From the NCBI GenBank assembly GCA_002731775.1, contig PCCP01000121.1, positions 1-64,000 of the forward strand: a DNA stretch of 64,000 bases, written 5' to 3'. Source of the stretch: Gammaproteobacteria bacterium. GTDB lineage: Bacteria; Pseudomonadota; Gammaproteobacteria; Pseudomonadales; Pseudohongiellaceae. The number at the start of each line of letters is the position of its first letter. Position 1 is the first letter of the stretch. The notes below the pieces were generated by a model. It was not told the origin of the DNA and made no database searches. It saw only the letters and a list, made by a program, of their open reading frames with translations. Shown here piece after piece: positions 35,359-44,509 of this stretch. A program made the position numbers and the translations under genes.

Positions 35359-36633
35359 ATGAAAAAGCATAGTCTGATTCGAGCTGAGCCATTTAAGAGT
35401 AAGCTGAACCGCAGAAGCCTGCTTCGAAGGGGCATGGCTGGTCTCGGACTCAGCGCCGGTATTGGCGCCCTGGGCTCGACATTTATCGCCCCGTCCCTGT
35501 TTGGGCGCGTCGCTGAAGCGGCGGCGCAGGCGGCGGCTAACGGCAAGGTGCTGGTGATATTGGAACTGTCCGGCGGCAACGATGGACTCAACACGGTGGT
35601 GCCCTACGGTGATGATGCCTACTACCGACACCGGCCCAACATCGGCCTGCCCAAGAGCGAATTACGAATCCTCGATGACCACTTCGGTCTCAATCCGGGA
35701 ATGGCTGGCTTTGAACGCCTCTACAAGGACGGCAAGATGGCCATCGTCCATGGCTGCGGCTACGATAACCCATCGTATTCGCACTTTACCTCGATGGCTT
35801 ACTGGCATACCGCTGCGCCCAATAGTGGCGAAGCCTATGGCTGGGTCGGACGACTGGCGGATGCGATGGCGCCTGCTGCACCTGCGAACTACCTGGTAAA
35901 CATCGCCGCGCGGCAATCCCTTGCGGTACGCAGCGCCAGACACGTGCCAGTGGTGTTCGATGCCCCCAATAGATTCATGCGCGAATCCTTTTATGAAGAA
36001 AAGGAGGCCCTGGCCATGGTTGCGGATATCGGTGAGGTCGAGAACCCATCGCGCCGTTATCTGCTGGATATCGCCCGCAGCGCCAACGATGCCTCGGCGC
36101 TGGTGCGAGAGGCCTGGTCTAACTACAGCTCGCCAGTGGACTATGGCGTCAATGGCCTGGACCTGCCCAAGGTCGTGGCGCTCCTGGATGCCGGTATGCC
36201 AACCCACATCTACTATGTTTCGTACCGCAACAACGCTTTCGATACCCACGTGTTTCAGAACGACCTGCACCGCAGGTTACTGACCTATACTTCCGACGCC
36301 GTGTCTGCGTTTATGCAGGACCTGGAACGCATCGGCCGGGCCGACGATGTCGCCCTGATGATCTTCTCGGAATTTGGCCGCCGGGTGCCGGAAAATGTCA
36401 GCCTGGGCACGGATCATGGTGCTGCCAACGCCATGTTCGTAGTTGGCAAGACTGTGGAGGGCGGCCACTACGGTGAGTTGCCAAGCTTGACCCAGTTGAC
36501 GGCAGGCGACAACCTTCCCTATACCACAGATTTCCGCCGGGTCTATCGAACCATGATCAAGGAGTGGCTCGGACACGAAAACACCGGCGCATTACTCAAT
36601 GGCGATTTTGAGTCGTTTGACCTGTTCACATAA
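35359..36633 (+). CDS. DUF1501 family protein with Tat-type signal
   Basis: 424 residues; AGAGGA precedes ATG 35359, so a start 18 bases earlier is less likely. Twin-arginine signal with NRRSLLRRGMAGLGLS. Family motifs: LVILELSGGNDGLNTVVPYG, MAIVHGCGYDNPSYSHFTSM and SEFGRRVPENVSLGTDHGAA. The fold is alkaline-phosphatase-like with HxxD metal ligands; substrates of this family are unknown. Operon with the DUF1800 gene. Confidence 0.9.
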   Translation: MKKHSLIRAEPFKSKLNRRSLLRRGMAGLGLSAGIGALGSTFIAPSLFGRVAEAAAQAAANGKVLVILELSGGNDGLNTVVPYGDDAYYRHRPNIGLPKSELRILDDHFGLNPGMAGFERLYKDGKMAIVHGCGYDNPSYSHFTSMAYWHTAAPNSGEAYGWVGRLADAMAPAAPANYLVNIAARQSLAVRSARHVPVVFDAPNRFMRESFYEEKEALAMVADIGEVENPSRRYLLDIARSANDASALVREAWSNYSSPVDYGVNGLDLPKVVALLDAGMPTHIYYVSYRNNAFDTHVFQNDLHRRLLTYTSDAVSAFMQDLERIGRADDVALMIFSEFGRRVPENVSLGTDHGAANAMFVVGKTVEGGHYGELPSLTQLTAGDNLPYTTDFRRVYRTMIKEWLGHENTGALLNGDFESFDLFT

Positions 36634-36760
36634 GAAAACGTAATAGGAGGACAGATTTAGTTAATTGAAAGTGATGGCTGGCCCCGCATCACTACTTGAA
36701 GTTAATTATGCCTGTCCTCTCTTCGCTTCAGATTTCCAGAATGAAAACAAGGAGAACTCC

Positions 36761-37396
36761 ATGAATAAGTACATCAAATTCCTGCTCGTCGCACCGGCAC
36801 TAGCAGTCTCCGCCGGGGCAATGGCGCAGAGTGACCAGACCTACGCTACCTACATCACCGAGGAACAGTGGCAGATGGTGAACGAACTGCCCGGTGTGGA
36901 CAGGCAGATCGTCAGCCGCGATATTGGCAAGCTAAACCTCTCGGTTGGCATCATCCACCGGGGCGCGGTTGAAAGAGGCAGCGCCAGGGCCAATCAAAAT
37001 CCGGCACGACCCTGTGGCGTCACCAGCACCAATCGAAACTCCGGGGCGCGGGGCATCATGCACATTCACCAGACCGAGACTTATTACATCGCATCAGGCT
37101 CGGGTACCCTGGTCACCGGCGGTGAGATCATGAACGGCAATCTGTCGGCCGCCGACGGCGTGGTGACGAACGTTTTGAACGGCCCCTCCTGCAGTGGCAT
37201 GATCGTGGGCAACTGGATCTCCAAGCACGTGAAAGAAGGCGACATCATCATTATCCCTGCCGGCACCCCACACGGCTGGCTCGAGGTTCCAGTGCATGTG
37301 GACTACCTGAGCGTGCGTCCCGATCCCGATCGGGTGCTGGCAGACGACTACATCAATCCGGCACTGGGTTCGGAGTTTAAAATACGGACCGAGTAA
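36761..37396 (+). CDS. Secreted cupin-domain protein
   Basis: 211 residues. ATG 36761 has AAGGAGAACTCC before it and yields signal peptide MNKYIKFLLVAPALAVSAGA. Cupin motif 1 is MHIHQTETYYIASGSGTLV and motif 2 is IIIPAGTPHGWLEVP. His and Glu residues would bind a metal. Cys pair in ARPCGVTS and GPSCSG. The enzyme reaction is unknown. Downstream of DUF1501 with a 127-base gap. Confidence 0.8.
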   Translation: MNKYIKFLLVAPALAVSAGAMAQSDQTYATYITEEQWQMVNELPGVDRQIVSRDIGKLNLSVGIIHRGAVERGSARANQNPARPCGVTSTNRNSGARGIMHIHQTETYYIASGSGTLVTGGEIMNGNLSAADGVVTNVLNGPSCSGMIVGNWISKHVKEGDIIIIPAGTPHGWLEVPVHVDYLSVRPDPDRVLADDYINPALGSEFKIRTE

Positions 37397-37424
37397 TCAA
37401 CAATTGAACCGCATCCAATCACCT

Positions 37425-37462
37425 GGGCCAGAGTAAATCTACCGCAGATTTACTCTGGCCCC
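37425..37462. terminator. Strong 16-bp hairpin, GGCCAGAGTAAATCT
   Basis: GGGCCAGAGTAAATCT pairs with AGATTTACTCTGGCCCC around the 5-base loop ACCGC. It follows the cupin gene and precedes YchJ. It shares the GG(T/C)CAG...CTG(A/G)CCCC ends of the repeat family and may double as a terminator. Confidence 0.75.
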
Positions 37463-37472
37463 ACTTGTGCCT

Positions 37473-37856
37473 ATGTCATCAGACCTCTGCCCCTGTACTT
37501 CCGGCAAGCCCTTCGCGAGCTGTTGCGGACCCTACCTGGCTCGCAGCAGCAAAGCCAAAACCGTCAAACAACTGATGCGTTCCCGCTACAGCGCCTTTGC
37601 ACTGGGGGGTCATGGGGACTATTTACTGGAGACCTGGCACCCGGGATCAGCAGGCGCCCTCACTGCCGAGTCTCTGTCTGCAAAGACCTTCAACTGGCAG
37701 GACCTGACGATTCTGGATTTTCGCCATAAGGGCGATGAGGGGATGGTGAAGTTTGAGGCCCGGTATCTGGACCATGAGGGCAAGCCTGGACTCCTGCAGG
37801 AGGTATCACGATTCATCCGGGTGAGTGGCCTGTGGCTTTATCTCGATAGTGAGTAG
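37473..37856 (+). CDS. ychJ: YchJ/UPF0225 SEC-C protein
   Basis: 127 residues (GTG 37467 would add two). Starts MSSDLCPCTSGKPFASCCGP, the zinc-binding SEC-C motif, followed by the NTF2-like domain with LMRSRYSAFALG, YLLETWHPG and SRFIRVSGLWLYLD. Cytosolic; biochemical role unknown in E. coli. No strong ribosome site. Confidence 0.85.
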   Translation: MSSDLCPCTSGKPFASCCGPYLARSSKAKTVKQLMRSRYSAFALGGHGDYLLETWHPGSAGALTAESLSAKTFNWQDLTILDFRHKGDEGMVKFEARYLDHEGKPGLLQEVSRFIRVSGLWLYLDSE

Positions 37857-37949
37857 AATCAGCAAGGTCCCATTTATTCACGCCATTTAATCCGTATGCT
37901 ATAGTTTTCGGGTTAACCACCCCCAGCCCGTCCCGCGGGCATCACTTGA

Positions 37950-37967
37950 CCCCCCCCCAAAAAAAAA
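37950..37967. repeat. C9-A9 homopolymer run before an NHL gene
   Basis: Nine C followed by nine A lie immediately before the AGAGGTG ribosome site of the gene at 37977. Such tracts slip during replication and could alter expression by changing spacing, but could also be an assembly error. Confidence 0.7.
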
Positions 37968-37976
37968 GAGGTGTTT

Positions 37977-39125
37977 ATGAAACGTTTACTTCTTGTGGCC
38001 GTATTATTCGGCCTTGGCTTTACCCCGGCGTTCGCGCAGACTGTTCCCGAACTTCCCTTCGAGTCGGTACCCAATCCACTAAAGTTGCCTAACGATATTC
38101 ACTTCGGTGAGATCGCTGGCGTCGCCGTCAATTCGCACGGGCACGTCTTCGTGTTCTCCCGCGGTAACTCGGTGGGGCCGGCCTACATGGCCACGGCTTC
38201 CCAACTACTCGAATTCGATGCCCAGGGCAATTTCGTCCGCGAGATAGGCAAAAACCTGAACGCCTGGTCCTATGCTCATGCCGTGCGCATCGATCCCCAG
38301 GACAACATCTGGATCGTTGACAAGGGCTCCAACATGATCCTCAGATTCACTCCCGAGGGACATGTGGATTGGGTCTTTGGCCGCAAAGGCGAGGCGTCGC
38401 ACATTCAAGTACCACCCGATTACGAGACTGTGATGGCCAGAAGGCTCTCGCGCATGGGTGTGGATGTGGATATTCCTGAGAACAACAATCCGCGCTGGCC
38501 CATCCCGGTGCATCGGGACAACGTCTTCAATCAGCCCACCGATGTCGCCTGGGACTCCCAGGGCAACTCCTACTTCAGCGACGGCTACATCAATTCCAGG
38601 GTTGGCAAGGTAAACGCCCGCGGCGAATGGGTTGCTAGCTGGGGCTCGCTTGGCAGTGGGCCGGGCCAGTTCGATACGCCCCACGGCATCGCGGTGTCAC
38701 CCGCGGACGAAATCTACGTGGCCGATCGCGGCAATCGCCGGGTTCAAGTGTTCGATGCCGACGGTAACTACATTCGTGAATTCACCGTCGACGTACCGGT
38801 GGACACGACGCGGGGCAAGATTGTGTATGGGCGTGAAAATCCTAACGGAACTACTGGCTCCCAAGCTCCAGGTGCTCCCGACGCGCTATGTATGACGTCT
38901 GGGCCCAATCCTGTGCTCTTTATCGGCGACCTGTATCCGAGTCGCATCTATAAAGTTTCGCTCGAGGGCGAGGTACTTGGGGTCTACGGTCAGCCCGGCC
39001 GCAACCTCGGCGAGTTTGGTTGGATTCATGGCATTGCCTGCCCGTCGGAAGATGAAATCTGGGTAGCCGAACTAATCAACTGGCGCGTGCAAAAACTGGT
39101 CACCAGGGACAGAGGCGGCGAATAG
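37977..39125 (+). CDS. NHL-repeat exported propeller, PAL-like
   Basis: 382 residues; AGAGGTG is close to ATG 37977 (the GTG at 37971 lies inside this site). Signal peptide MKRLLLVAVLFGLGFTPAFAQ. Blades: YAHAVRIDPQDNIWIVDKG, FNQPTDVAWDSQGNSYFSDG, FDTPHGIAVSPADEIYVADRG and FGWIHGIACPSEDEIWVAE. These match the peptidyl-alpha-hydroxyglycine lyase pattern (compare rat PAL VHGVAVDPQDNVWVTDVG). About 40 residues with MARRLSRMGVDVDIPENNNP interrupt two blades. Likely zinc-binding. Confidence 0.78.
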   Translation: MKRLLLVAVLFGLGFTPAFAQTVPELPFESVPNPLKLPNDIHFGEIAGVAVNSHGHVFVFSRGNSVGPAYMATASQLLEFDAQGNFVREIGKNLNAWSYAHAVRIDPQDNIWIVDKGSNMILRFTPEGHVDWVFGRKGEASHIQVPPDYETVMARRLSRMGVDVDIPENNNPRWPIPVHRDNVFNQPTDVAWDSQGNSYFSDGYINSRVGKVNARGEWVASWGSLGSGPGQFDTPHGIAVSPADEIYVADRGNRRVQVFDADGNYIREFTVDVPVDTTRGKIVYGRENPNGTTGSQAPGAPDALCMTSGPNPVLFIGDLYPSRIYKVSLEGEVLGVYGQPGRNLGEFGWIHGIACPSEDEIWVAELINWRVQKLVTRDRGGE

Positions 39126-39142
39126 AATAGCGTTGACGCTGA

Positions 39143-39175
39143 GAAGGCATTAAAAGACAGAGGCTTAATGCCTTC
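39143..39175. terminator. Hairpin after the NHL gene
   Basis: GAAGGCATTAA pairs with TTAATGCCTTC around an 11-base loop, 18 bases after the stop. No T-run, so an RNA hairpin with termination role only presumed. Confidence 0.5.
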
Positions 39176-39272
39176 ACTACCTCTAATCTGCGTTTGTATA
39201 CTGGCCAGGACTGCACTAAAACTTTGCTCTTACGCGAATACCATTAACCAACACTTAGTGAGGATCTTATCG

Positions 39273-39869
39273 ATGCAAAAAACTTCCGCTTCACCCAAAT
39301 TTTTCATTCTGCTCTGGTTAGGCTTATCCAGTACCCTGGCCTATAGCGCCGATAACGAGTGGGTCACGCTCATAGATGGCACTAGCGGGATGGATAATTT
39401 TACCGTTCTCGGGGACGCCAACTGGTCGGCACAGATGGGCGCCATTGAGGCCACGGCGGGTAATGGTGCTTCTTTTCTGGTCTCCAGAGAAAGTTATAGC
39501 GATTTCTCTCTGCGTATAGAATTCTGGGCCAGCGATGATGCCAACAGCGGCATCTTCATGCGCTGCCAGGACCCATCCGCAGTCAATGACAGAAATTGCT
39601 ACGAAGCAAATATCTTTGATCAACGCCCCGATCCTGCCTACGGCACCGGCGGCATCGTCCACATCGCGCCAGTCGCTGAGCCCAGGCCCAAGGCCGGTGG
39701 TAAATGGAATATTTACCTGCTCACCCTGCAGGGCGATCACCTGGTCGTGGAATTAAATGGCGAAAAAACGGTCGACGTCCGCGACAGCCTGTTCTCGAGT
39801 GGGCCCTTCGCTCTACAGTGGGGACGAGGCACCTTGCGTTTCCGCAAAGTCGAGATCATGGAATTGTAA
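39273..39869 (+). CDS. Secreted DUF1080 (3-keto-disaccharide hydrolase-like) protein
   Basis: 198 residues; GAGG 9 bases before ATG 39273, after which a signal segment ending LAYSA is found. DUF1080 motifs: WVTLIDGTSGMDNFTVLGD, FSLRIEFWASDDANSGIFMR, YEANIFDQRPDPAYGTGGIV, HLVVELNGEKTVDVRD and FALQWGRGTLRFRKVEI. A concanavalin-like beta-sandwich; family members include 3-keto-glycoside hydrolases in the periplasm. Stands alone. Confidence 0.85.
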   Translation: MQKTSASPKFFILLWLGLSSTLAYSADNEWVTLIDGTSGMDNFTVLGDANWSAQMGAIEATAGNGASFLVSRESYSDFSLRIEFWASDDANSGIFMRCQDPSAVNDRNCYEANIFDQRPDPAYGTGGIVHIAPVAEPRPKAGGKWNIYLLTLQGDHLVVELNGEKTVDVRDSLFSSGPFALQWGRGTLRFRKVEIMEL

Positions 39870-40230
39870 ATACTCAGGGGCAGTCCCGTCTAACTGGCAA
39901 CTGTTATTCCAGTATCGGGCTGTCCCTCATCGATCGAGTGACTGCTCCCTGTACAAAATTATTGCAATAAAAACGATAGTACCGAAACCGGGTTTTGGCC
40001 AAACTCTCGCTTAATCGGTTATCAGGGCACCCTTTGTAGATTGCCGAAACAACAATTGGTTATCAATTCAAGTGTTACAGGTTCGGCTGCTACAGATAGA
40101 GGAAACCCCATAACCGGGATACATGGTCTCGCATTCCAAAATATGAGGCCCCCTCGCTTTGTTCTGTCCAGAATGGCCGACAGCATGACAAGCTATTCCA
40201 ATTCAAGGAGTTGCGGGATAGACTTGCGGC
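39870..40230. other. Gene-free stretch before decayed genes
   Basis: About 360 bases with no convincing frame, repeat or RNA motif that I can name. It leads into a run of pseudogene fragments, so it is probably decayed former coding DNA. Confidence 0.45.
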
Positions 40231-40365
40231 TTGGAAATGACAAAGGGCGCATGCGCGGTATACACATGCGTAGACCTTGACGAAGCCATCGAACTAGCCA
40301 GCCAAATCCCGTCGGCAAGATGGGGCTCGATCGAAGTGCGACCGATCATGCTATTCGATCAGTAG
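40231..40365 (+). pseudogene. C-terminal remnant of a YciI/DGPF-type protein
   Basis: The frame reads TKGACAVYTCVDLDEAIEL then ASQIPSARWGSIEVRPIM and stops at 40363-40365. DLDEAIELA..IPSAR.GSIEVRPIM is the conserved C-terminus of YciI-related DGPF proteins; the N-terminal DGPF part is absent and an in-frame stop lies just upstream. Such genes sit next to ECF sigma factor genes of the ECF42 type, matching the next fragment. Confidence 0.55.
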
Positions 40366-40641
40366 TAGCTAGCGTAGTTCGATGAAATCGACCCTCACTG
40401 ACCAACGCAACAAAATTCCGATCGGCAGTTCTTGCATGAGAGGATGCAGGCGTGGTTGATAAGCACCTGCATGAATAGTTTTCGTGATCGATATCGGAAG
40501 GACTCCCGTCTGCAGCCGCTTGCAGGCAACGAAATCGATCCCTCAGCGCCAAATCTGATGATCGAAAGCAGGGGCCCCGATATTGTAGACTCTGACCTCA
40601 TTCAAGCCAATAGTCATCGAAAATCCCGGTCTCGCCAATAA
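40366..40641 (+). pseudogene. Possible ECF sigma factor remnant
   Basis: A frame at 40432-40641 reads MQAWLISTCMNSFRDRYRK and then DSRLQPLAGNEIDP. This resembles the AWL.ST.RN.FIDR.RR block of region 2 to 3 in ECF42-like sigma factors, and the partner DGPF fragment is directly upstream. Most of the protein is missing. Assignment by eye only. Confidence 0.4.
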
Positions 40642-40754
40642 ATGAAATTACCGACAGACAGCGAAGCTTTAAACAAGCAAAACACGCCGCCTATCAATAT
40701 GATAGACCTGATTCCAAGCTGACACCGCATCTAATGCCTATTCAAACTTTTGCT

Positions 40755-41158
40755 TCAGGTTACTTTTAGACGCCGATTGAATTCACCCGCCTTGTAGCTT
40801 CCTTTCCCCACTACCTTCGCCAAAATTTCCACGCTGCGCCAGATATCCTCGTAGGTAAGAATCAACGGTGAGAAGCCAAGCCGCAACAAGTCCGGGCTGC
40901 GAAAGTCGGCGATGACGCCTTCGGCACTCAGGGCGCGACAGATAGCGTAGGCCTGAGGATGTGAAAAAGCCAGCTGGCAACGATATCCTCTCCCCACTGA
41001 CGCTCGACGTCTTCCTGGGCGCGCTGTTTTGCGCTTCGAGGCAAGGGCCCCAAGGAATTGCCATTAAGATAGATGCGTCTACTCGGTAGGTGAAATTCGT
41101 TGCGCTTGTGGGCGAGCCTGTCGTTCCTGTCCTTATCTTTGATTTGCTGAAAATTCAA
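40755..41158 (-). pseudogene. kynU: Kynureninase with large internal deletion
   Basis: The first part reads FHLPSRRIYLNGNSLGPLPR, then VERQWGEDIVASW, the start of kynureninase. The second part, one frame over, reads CQLAFSHPQAYAICRALSAE, GVIADFRSPDLLRLGF and SPLILTYEDIWRSVEIL, its last ~70 residues. About 290 central codons, including the PLP-lysine region, are lost at about 40980-40995, and the junction is frame-shifted. A complete kynureninase is about 400 residues. Non-functional. Confidence 0.85.
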
Positions 41159-41322
41159 ACTTGAATGCTTCCTGTACGGATGAGTCAGAGCCCCGATTCT
41201 TTCACGGCGAATTCGATTTGTTCCGATCTATTGGTGCTGGGGGTTTCAGATTCTGACTCGAAGGGCACTGTCCTACAGCTCTCGGTGATGGTGTATTGCG
41301 CCGCCACCTGTGGCAGCAAGTA

Positions 41323-43269
41323 TCAGGGTAGCGTCAGCGCCATGAGGCGCTCCGCGGACCCGCTCACGCCGCCCCCCAGCGCCAGCACGATATACTGCTT
41401 GCCGCCAGCCATGTAGGTGATCGGTGCAGCGTGAAATCTAGCCGGCAACTGCATCCACCACAGTTCCTCGCCGGTTTGCTTGTCATACACGCCGAGTCGG
41501 TTGGTCTCGAAGCCCTGGCCGATGAACAACAGGGTTCTGGTGAGCAGTGGGCCGCCGAGTTTTTCGAAATTGCCGAGTGGCGGCAGTTCCAGTCCTTGCA
41601 GGGCCTCGTGATCTCGTGGGCCTTCGCCTACCGGTACGCCCCAGAGCTTCTCACCCGCATTCATATCGAAGGCGACGAGCTGCGAGTAGGGAGGTTTGAA
41701 CAGGGGCAGGCCATCGGGGCCGGTGAGATTGCGCACCCGCGGTCGAATCATCAGATCCGATGCCGGATCTTGCGGCGGATTGATATGCACCAGGGAAAAA
41801 TGCGCCCAGCTCGGTACGAACAGGTGTCCGCTGTCCGGATCGAAGGCGGCACCCCACCAGTTCGCGCCACCACTCCAGCCGGGTCGAATAATATTGTCAC
41901 CCGGGGTCGGCGGCGTATACAGCGGACCGGCCTGATACTGACGAAAGATTTCCAGCCCCTGAGCCCTTAACTCCGGCGTAAAATCGATAACATCGTTCTC
42001 GGTCGCCCCGTTAGTCAGAAATAGCGGTGGCCTGGTGGGATAGGGTTGGGTGGGCGCAGTCTGCTCACCGATCACGATTGACTGCGGCACCGGACGCTCT
42101 TCGATCGGCCAGACTGGCTCGCCGGTGGCGCGATCGAAGACGAAGGTAAAGCCCTGCTTGGTGATTTGGGCGACGGCCTTGATCGGACGGCCATCGACAA
42201 CGATGTCGATGAGATTGGGGGCAGCGGGCGGATCGTAATCCCACACCGAATGGTGTACAAATTGAAAATGCCAGACCCGTTCCCCGGTACGGGCATCGAG
42301 CGCCACCAGTGAATTGGCAAACAGGTTGTCCCCCAGGCGATGGCCGCCGTAATAGTCCGGGACTGGCGTACCCACCGGCAGGTAAACATAACCGAGTTCC
42401 TCATCGGCGCTCATCAGGGTCCAGACATTGGCGCCGCCGGTAACTCTCCAGGCCTCATCCGGCCAGGTGTCGGCGCCGTACTCGCCGGGTTGGGGGATGG
42501 TGTGGAATATCCACTGCATTGCGCCGGTGCGCACATTAAACCCGCGCACATGCCCCGGCGGAGCTTCCCGGAAGTCGGTGCCTTCGGTCATGGCGGAGCC
42601 TATTACTACCACGTCGCCAACCACGATCGGTGGTGAGCTCACCGCATAGAGGCTGGGATCGATGGTGCGGCCGAGCCCTTTTTTTAAATCAACCCTACCG
42701 GCGTTGCCAAATTCCGGATCCGGCCGACCAGTTTTCGGGTCGATGGAGAGCAGGAAGGTTCGGCCTGAGGCGTAAAACAAGCGTTCTGCTTCACCGTCAC
42801 TCCAGTAGGCTAATCCCCGGGTCATGAAACCGTGAACCGCCGGTCTGCCGTCCACATACAACACCGGGTCAAAGCTCCACAGGGTTGCGCCGGAGGCCGG
42901 ATCGATGGCCGCGATCTGGCCGAGAGAAGTTGTCGTGTACAAAACTCCATTTACCATCAATGGAGTCACCTCATAGGCATAACTTCGAAACGAGCCCCGT
43001 TGCCTGATTATCTCGTTCTTCGCCCTGATGTCTTCGTCGACCGAGGTCCAGGTCCAGGCTACCTGCAGGCGTTGGACGTTATCGGCGTTAATCTGGGATA
43101 GCGGCGAATACTTGGTGTTGCCGGTGTCTCCGCCGTAACTATGCCACTCACCATCGGTGGCGCCCGACTGTGCGATGGCGGTGACATGATAGAAACAGAC
43201 AAGCGAGACAAGAACATTAAGGGAAATTGAGCACACTCTACCTGCAATCGAGGAGAATTCTAATTTCAT
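41323..43269 (-). CDS. PQQ-dependent dehydrogenase, 648-aa, copy B
   Basis: 648 residues from ATG 43269; start uncertain (43284 and 43323 also possible, no strong ribosome site). Signal segment MKLEFSSIAGRVCSISLNVL..AIAQ. Motifs GATLWSFDPVL, GERVWHFQFVHHSVWDYD, GEPVWPIEERPVPQS, GEKLWGVPVGEGP, and GGGVSGSAERLMAL near the end. Same subfamily and length as 18783-20729. Differs in lacking a lipobox. Last gene of the minus-strand copy B locus. Confidence 0.85.
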   Translation of the reverse strand: MKLEFSSIAGRVCSISLNVLVSLVCFYHVTAIAQSGATDGEWHSYGGDTGNTKYSPLSQINADNVQRLQVAWTWTSVDEDIRAKNEIIRQRGSFRSYAYEVTPLMVNGVLYTTTSLGQIAAIDPASGATLWSFDPVLYVDGRPAVHGFMTRGLAYWSDGEAERLFYASGRTFLLSIDPKTGRPDPEFGNAGRVDLKKGLGRTIDPSLYAVSSPPIVVGDVVVIGSAMTEGTDFREAPPGHVRGFNVRTGAMQWIFHTIPQPGEYGADTWPDEAWRVTGGANVWTLMSADEELGYVYLPVGTPVPDYYGGHRLGDNLFANSLVALDARTGERVWHFQFVHHSVWDYDPPAAPNLIDIVVDGRPIKAVAQITKQGFTFVFDRATGEPVWPIEERPVPQSIVIGEQTAPTQPYPTRPPLFLTNGATENDVIDFTPELRAQGLEIFRQYQAGPLYTPPTPGDNIIRPGWSGGANWWGAAFDPDSGHLFVPSWAHFSLVHINPPQDPASDLMIRPRVRNLTGPDGLPLFKPPYSQLVAFDMNAGEKLWGVPVGEGPRDHEALQGLELPPLGNFEKLGGPLLTRTLLFIGQGFETNRLGVYDKQTGEELWWMQLPARFHAAPITYMAGGKQYIVLALGGGVSGSAERLMALTLP

Positions 43270-43379
43270 ATGGGTGCCGCTCATGTTATGGCCCGAGGAG
43301 CATAGGGATGTGAAGGCAAACAAGCAGTGATCTATTCGTAACCCATTGTCTGTTTACCTTGAGCAATTGCAAACGAGGC

Positions 43380-44399
43380 CTACTGCGAGTCGGCAAGCGT
43401 TTCCTGAACTCGGGCACCACGCAGGATGTTCACCATGCCATAGTTGCCCTCATGGCAGGCGTACTCGTAAAGCTGACCTGCCACCTTGGTCATGGAGACG
43501 ATGGCGGTGAACTTATCGGAGAAGGTCGAGGGATCATCGATGGTGAATTCATAGTCGACTGTATAGGGACCTACGCGGGTAAATCGCTCCGTGAGCACTT
43601 TGTCTTCGGAGGTGCCGGCGGTACCGAAGCTCGCGGTGAGGTCATTGAAATTACGAGTAACGACTACCAGGGTGTCGCCATCCCAGTGGCCACGGGAATC
43701 TCCTGACCACAGCCTCACATCGGCGTCTAGTGCCGCCTGATCAGCCGCGGATTCGAAGATCTGCACGATGCGAGCGTCGTGGATCATTTCGGTGAGGATC
43801 ACCGCATGGTCTTTGTTCTGGAAAATCTGTACATTGTTGTTGTATAGACTCGGCACAAACGGTGGGCCGGCGTTGAAGCCAACCAGACAGCGCTCGGAAA
43901 GACCACGGTCTTCCGGGCCGTCGGTACCAATACCGCCGGCTGCAAGACGCACGGGGCGCAAATCACCGGTGGTGGCGCCGCCATAAACGCCTCTCTGTCT
44001 TACTGCACCTTCCGCCAGCTCCGGCAGGCGTCCATCGGCAGGATAGACGATATGTGAGGTCCGGGCGTTGCTGCCGATGCCGGCGTTCTCGATCCAGAAA
44101 TCATTGTAGGAACCATCGACGCCCTCGATCGGCAGGGCACCATCTGAGTTAGCATCGGCTTCGGCCCGGCGGGCCTGGGCCTCGGCTATCTCGTCCGCCG
44201 TGAGAAATTGGCGATCGCCAAACCGCGACGGGCGCTGCATCGGTATATTGGAAGAAAAATTCCAAACCCCCTGTAGATCTGGTTGTCCCCACTGGGTGCG
44301 GGGCGCCACATAGTCATCGGCGGCGAAACTGATGACAGAGAAAGACCCGGCAAAGACCAGGGCGAAGCATGAAAGCATCAGCGAGTTAGTTTTTTCCAT
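43380..44399 (-). CDS. Secreted YACHEGNY-family protein, copy B of the duplicated locus
   Basis: 339 residues, signal peptide ending near SVISFAAD. Landmarks: QPDLQGVWNFSSNIPMQRP, YNDFWIENAGIG, SERCLVGFNAGPPFVPSLYN, TEMIHDARIVQI, GDSRGHWDGDTLVVVTRNF, FTIDDPSTFSDK, YEYACHEGNYGMVNILRGAR. Its best match in the window is 16435-17448, showing a shared origin. Lies between the split-barrel-like gene and the PQQ gene on the same strand. Confidence 0.75.
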   Translation of the reverse strand: MEKTNSLMLSCFALVFAGSFSVISFAADDYVAPRTQWGQPDLQGVWNFSSNIPMQRPSRFGDRQFLTADEIAEAQARRAEADANSDGALPIEGVDGSYNDFWIENAGIGSNARTSHIVYPADGRLPELAEGAVRQRGVYGGATTGDLRPVRLAAGGIGTDGPEDRGLSERCLVGFNAGPPFVPSLYNNNVQIFQNKDHAVILTEMIHDARIVQIFESAADQAALDADVRLWSGDSRGHWDGDTLVVVTRNFNDLTASFGTAGTSEDKVLTERFTRVGPYTVDYEFTIDDPSTFSDKFTAIVSMTKVAGQLYEYACHEGNYGMVNILRGARVQETLADSQ

Positions 44400-44509
44400 A
44401 ACGTGATCCGAGTGAGAATTAAATGAGCTTGCTAAAAGGTAGCTTATTCAGACAATTAGGGACAGGGTTATTTGTGCAGGCGCTCGAGCGTAATTCTCGA
44501 GGCCAACTC

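Noticed and set aside
40366-41160. Possible toxin-antitoxin or short novel genes among the small frames on both strands
   Set aside because: Recognisable fragments of an ECF sigma factor and of kynureninase explain the coding signal better. The remaining frames overlap these and lack ribosome sites.
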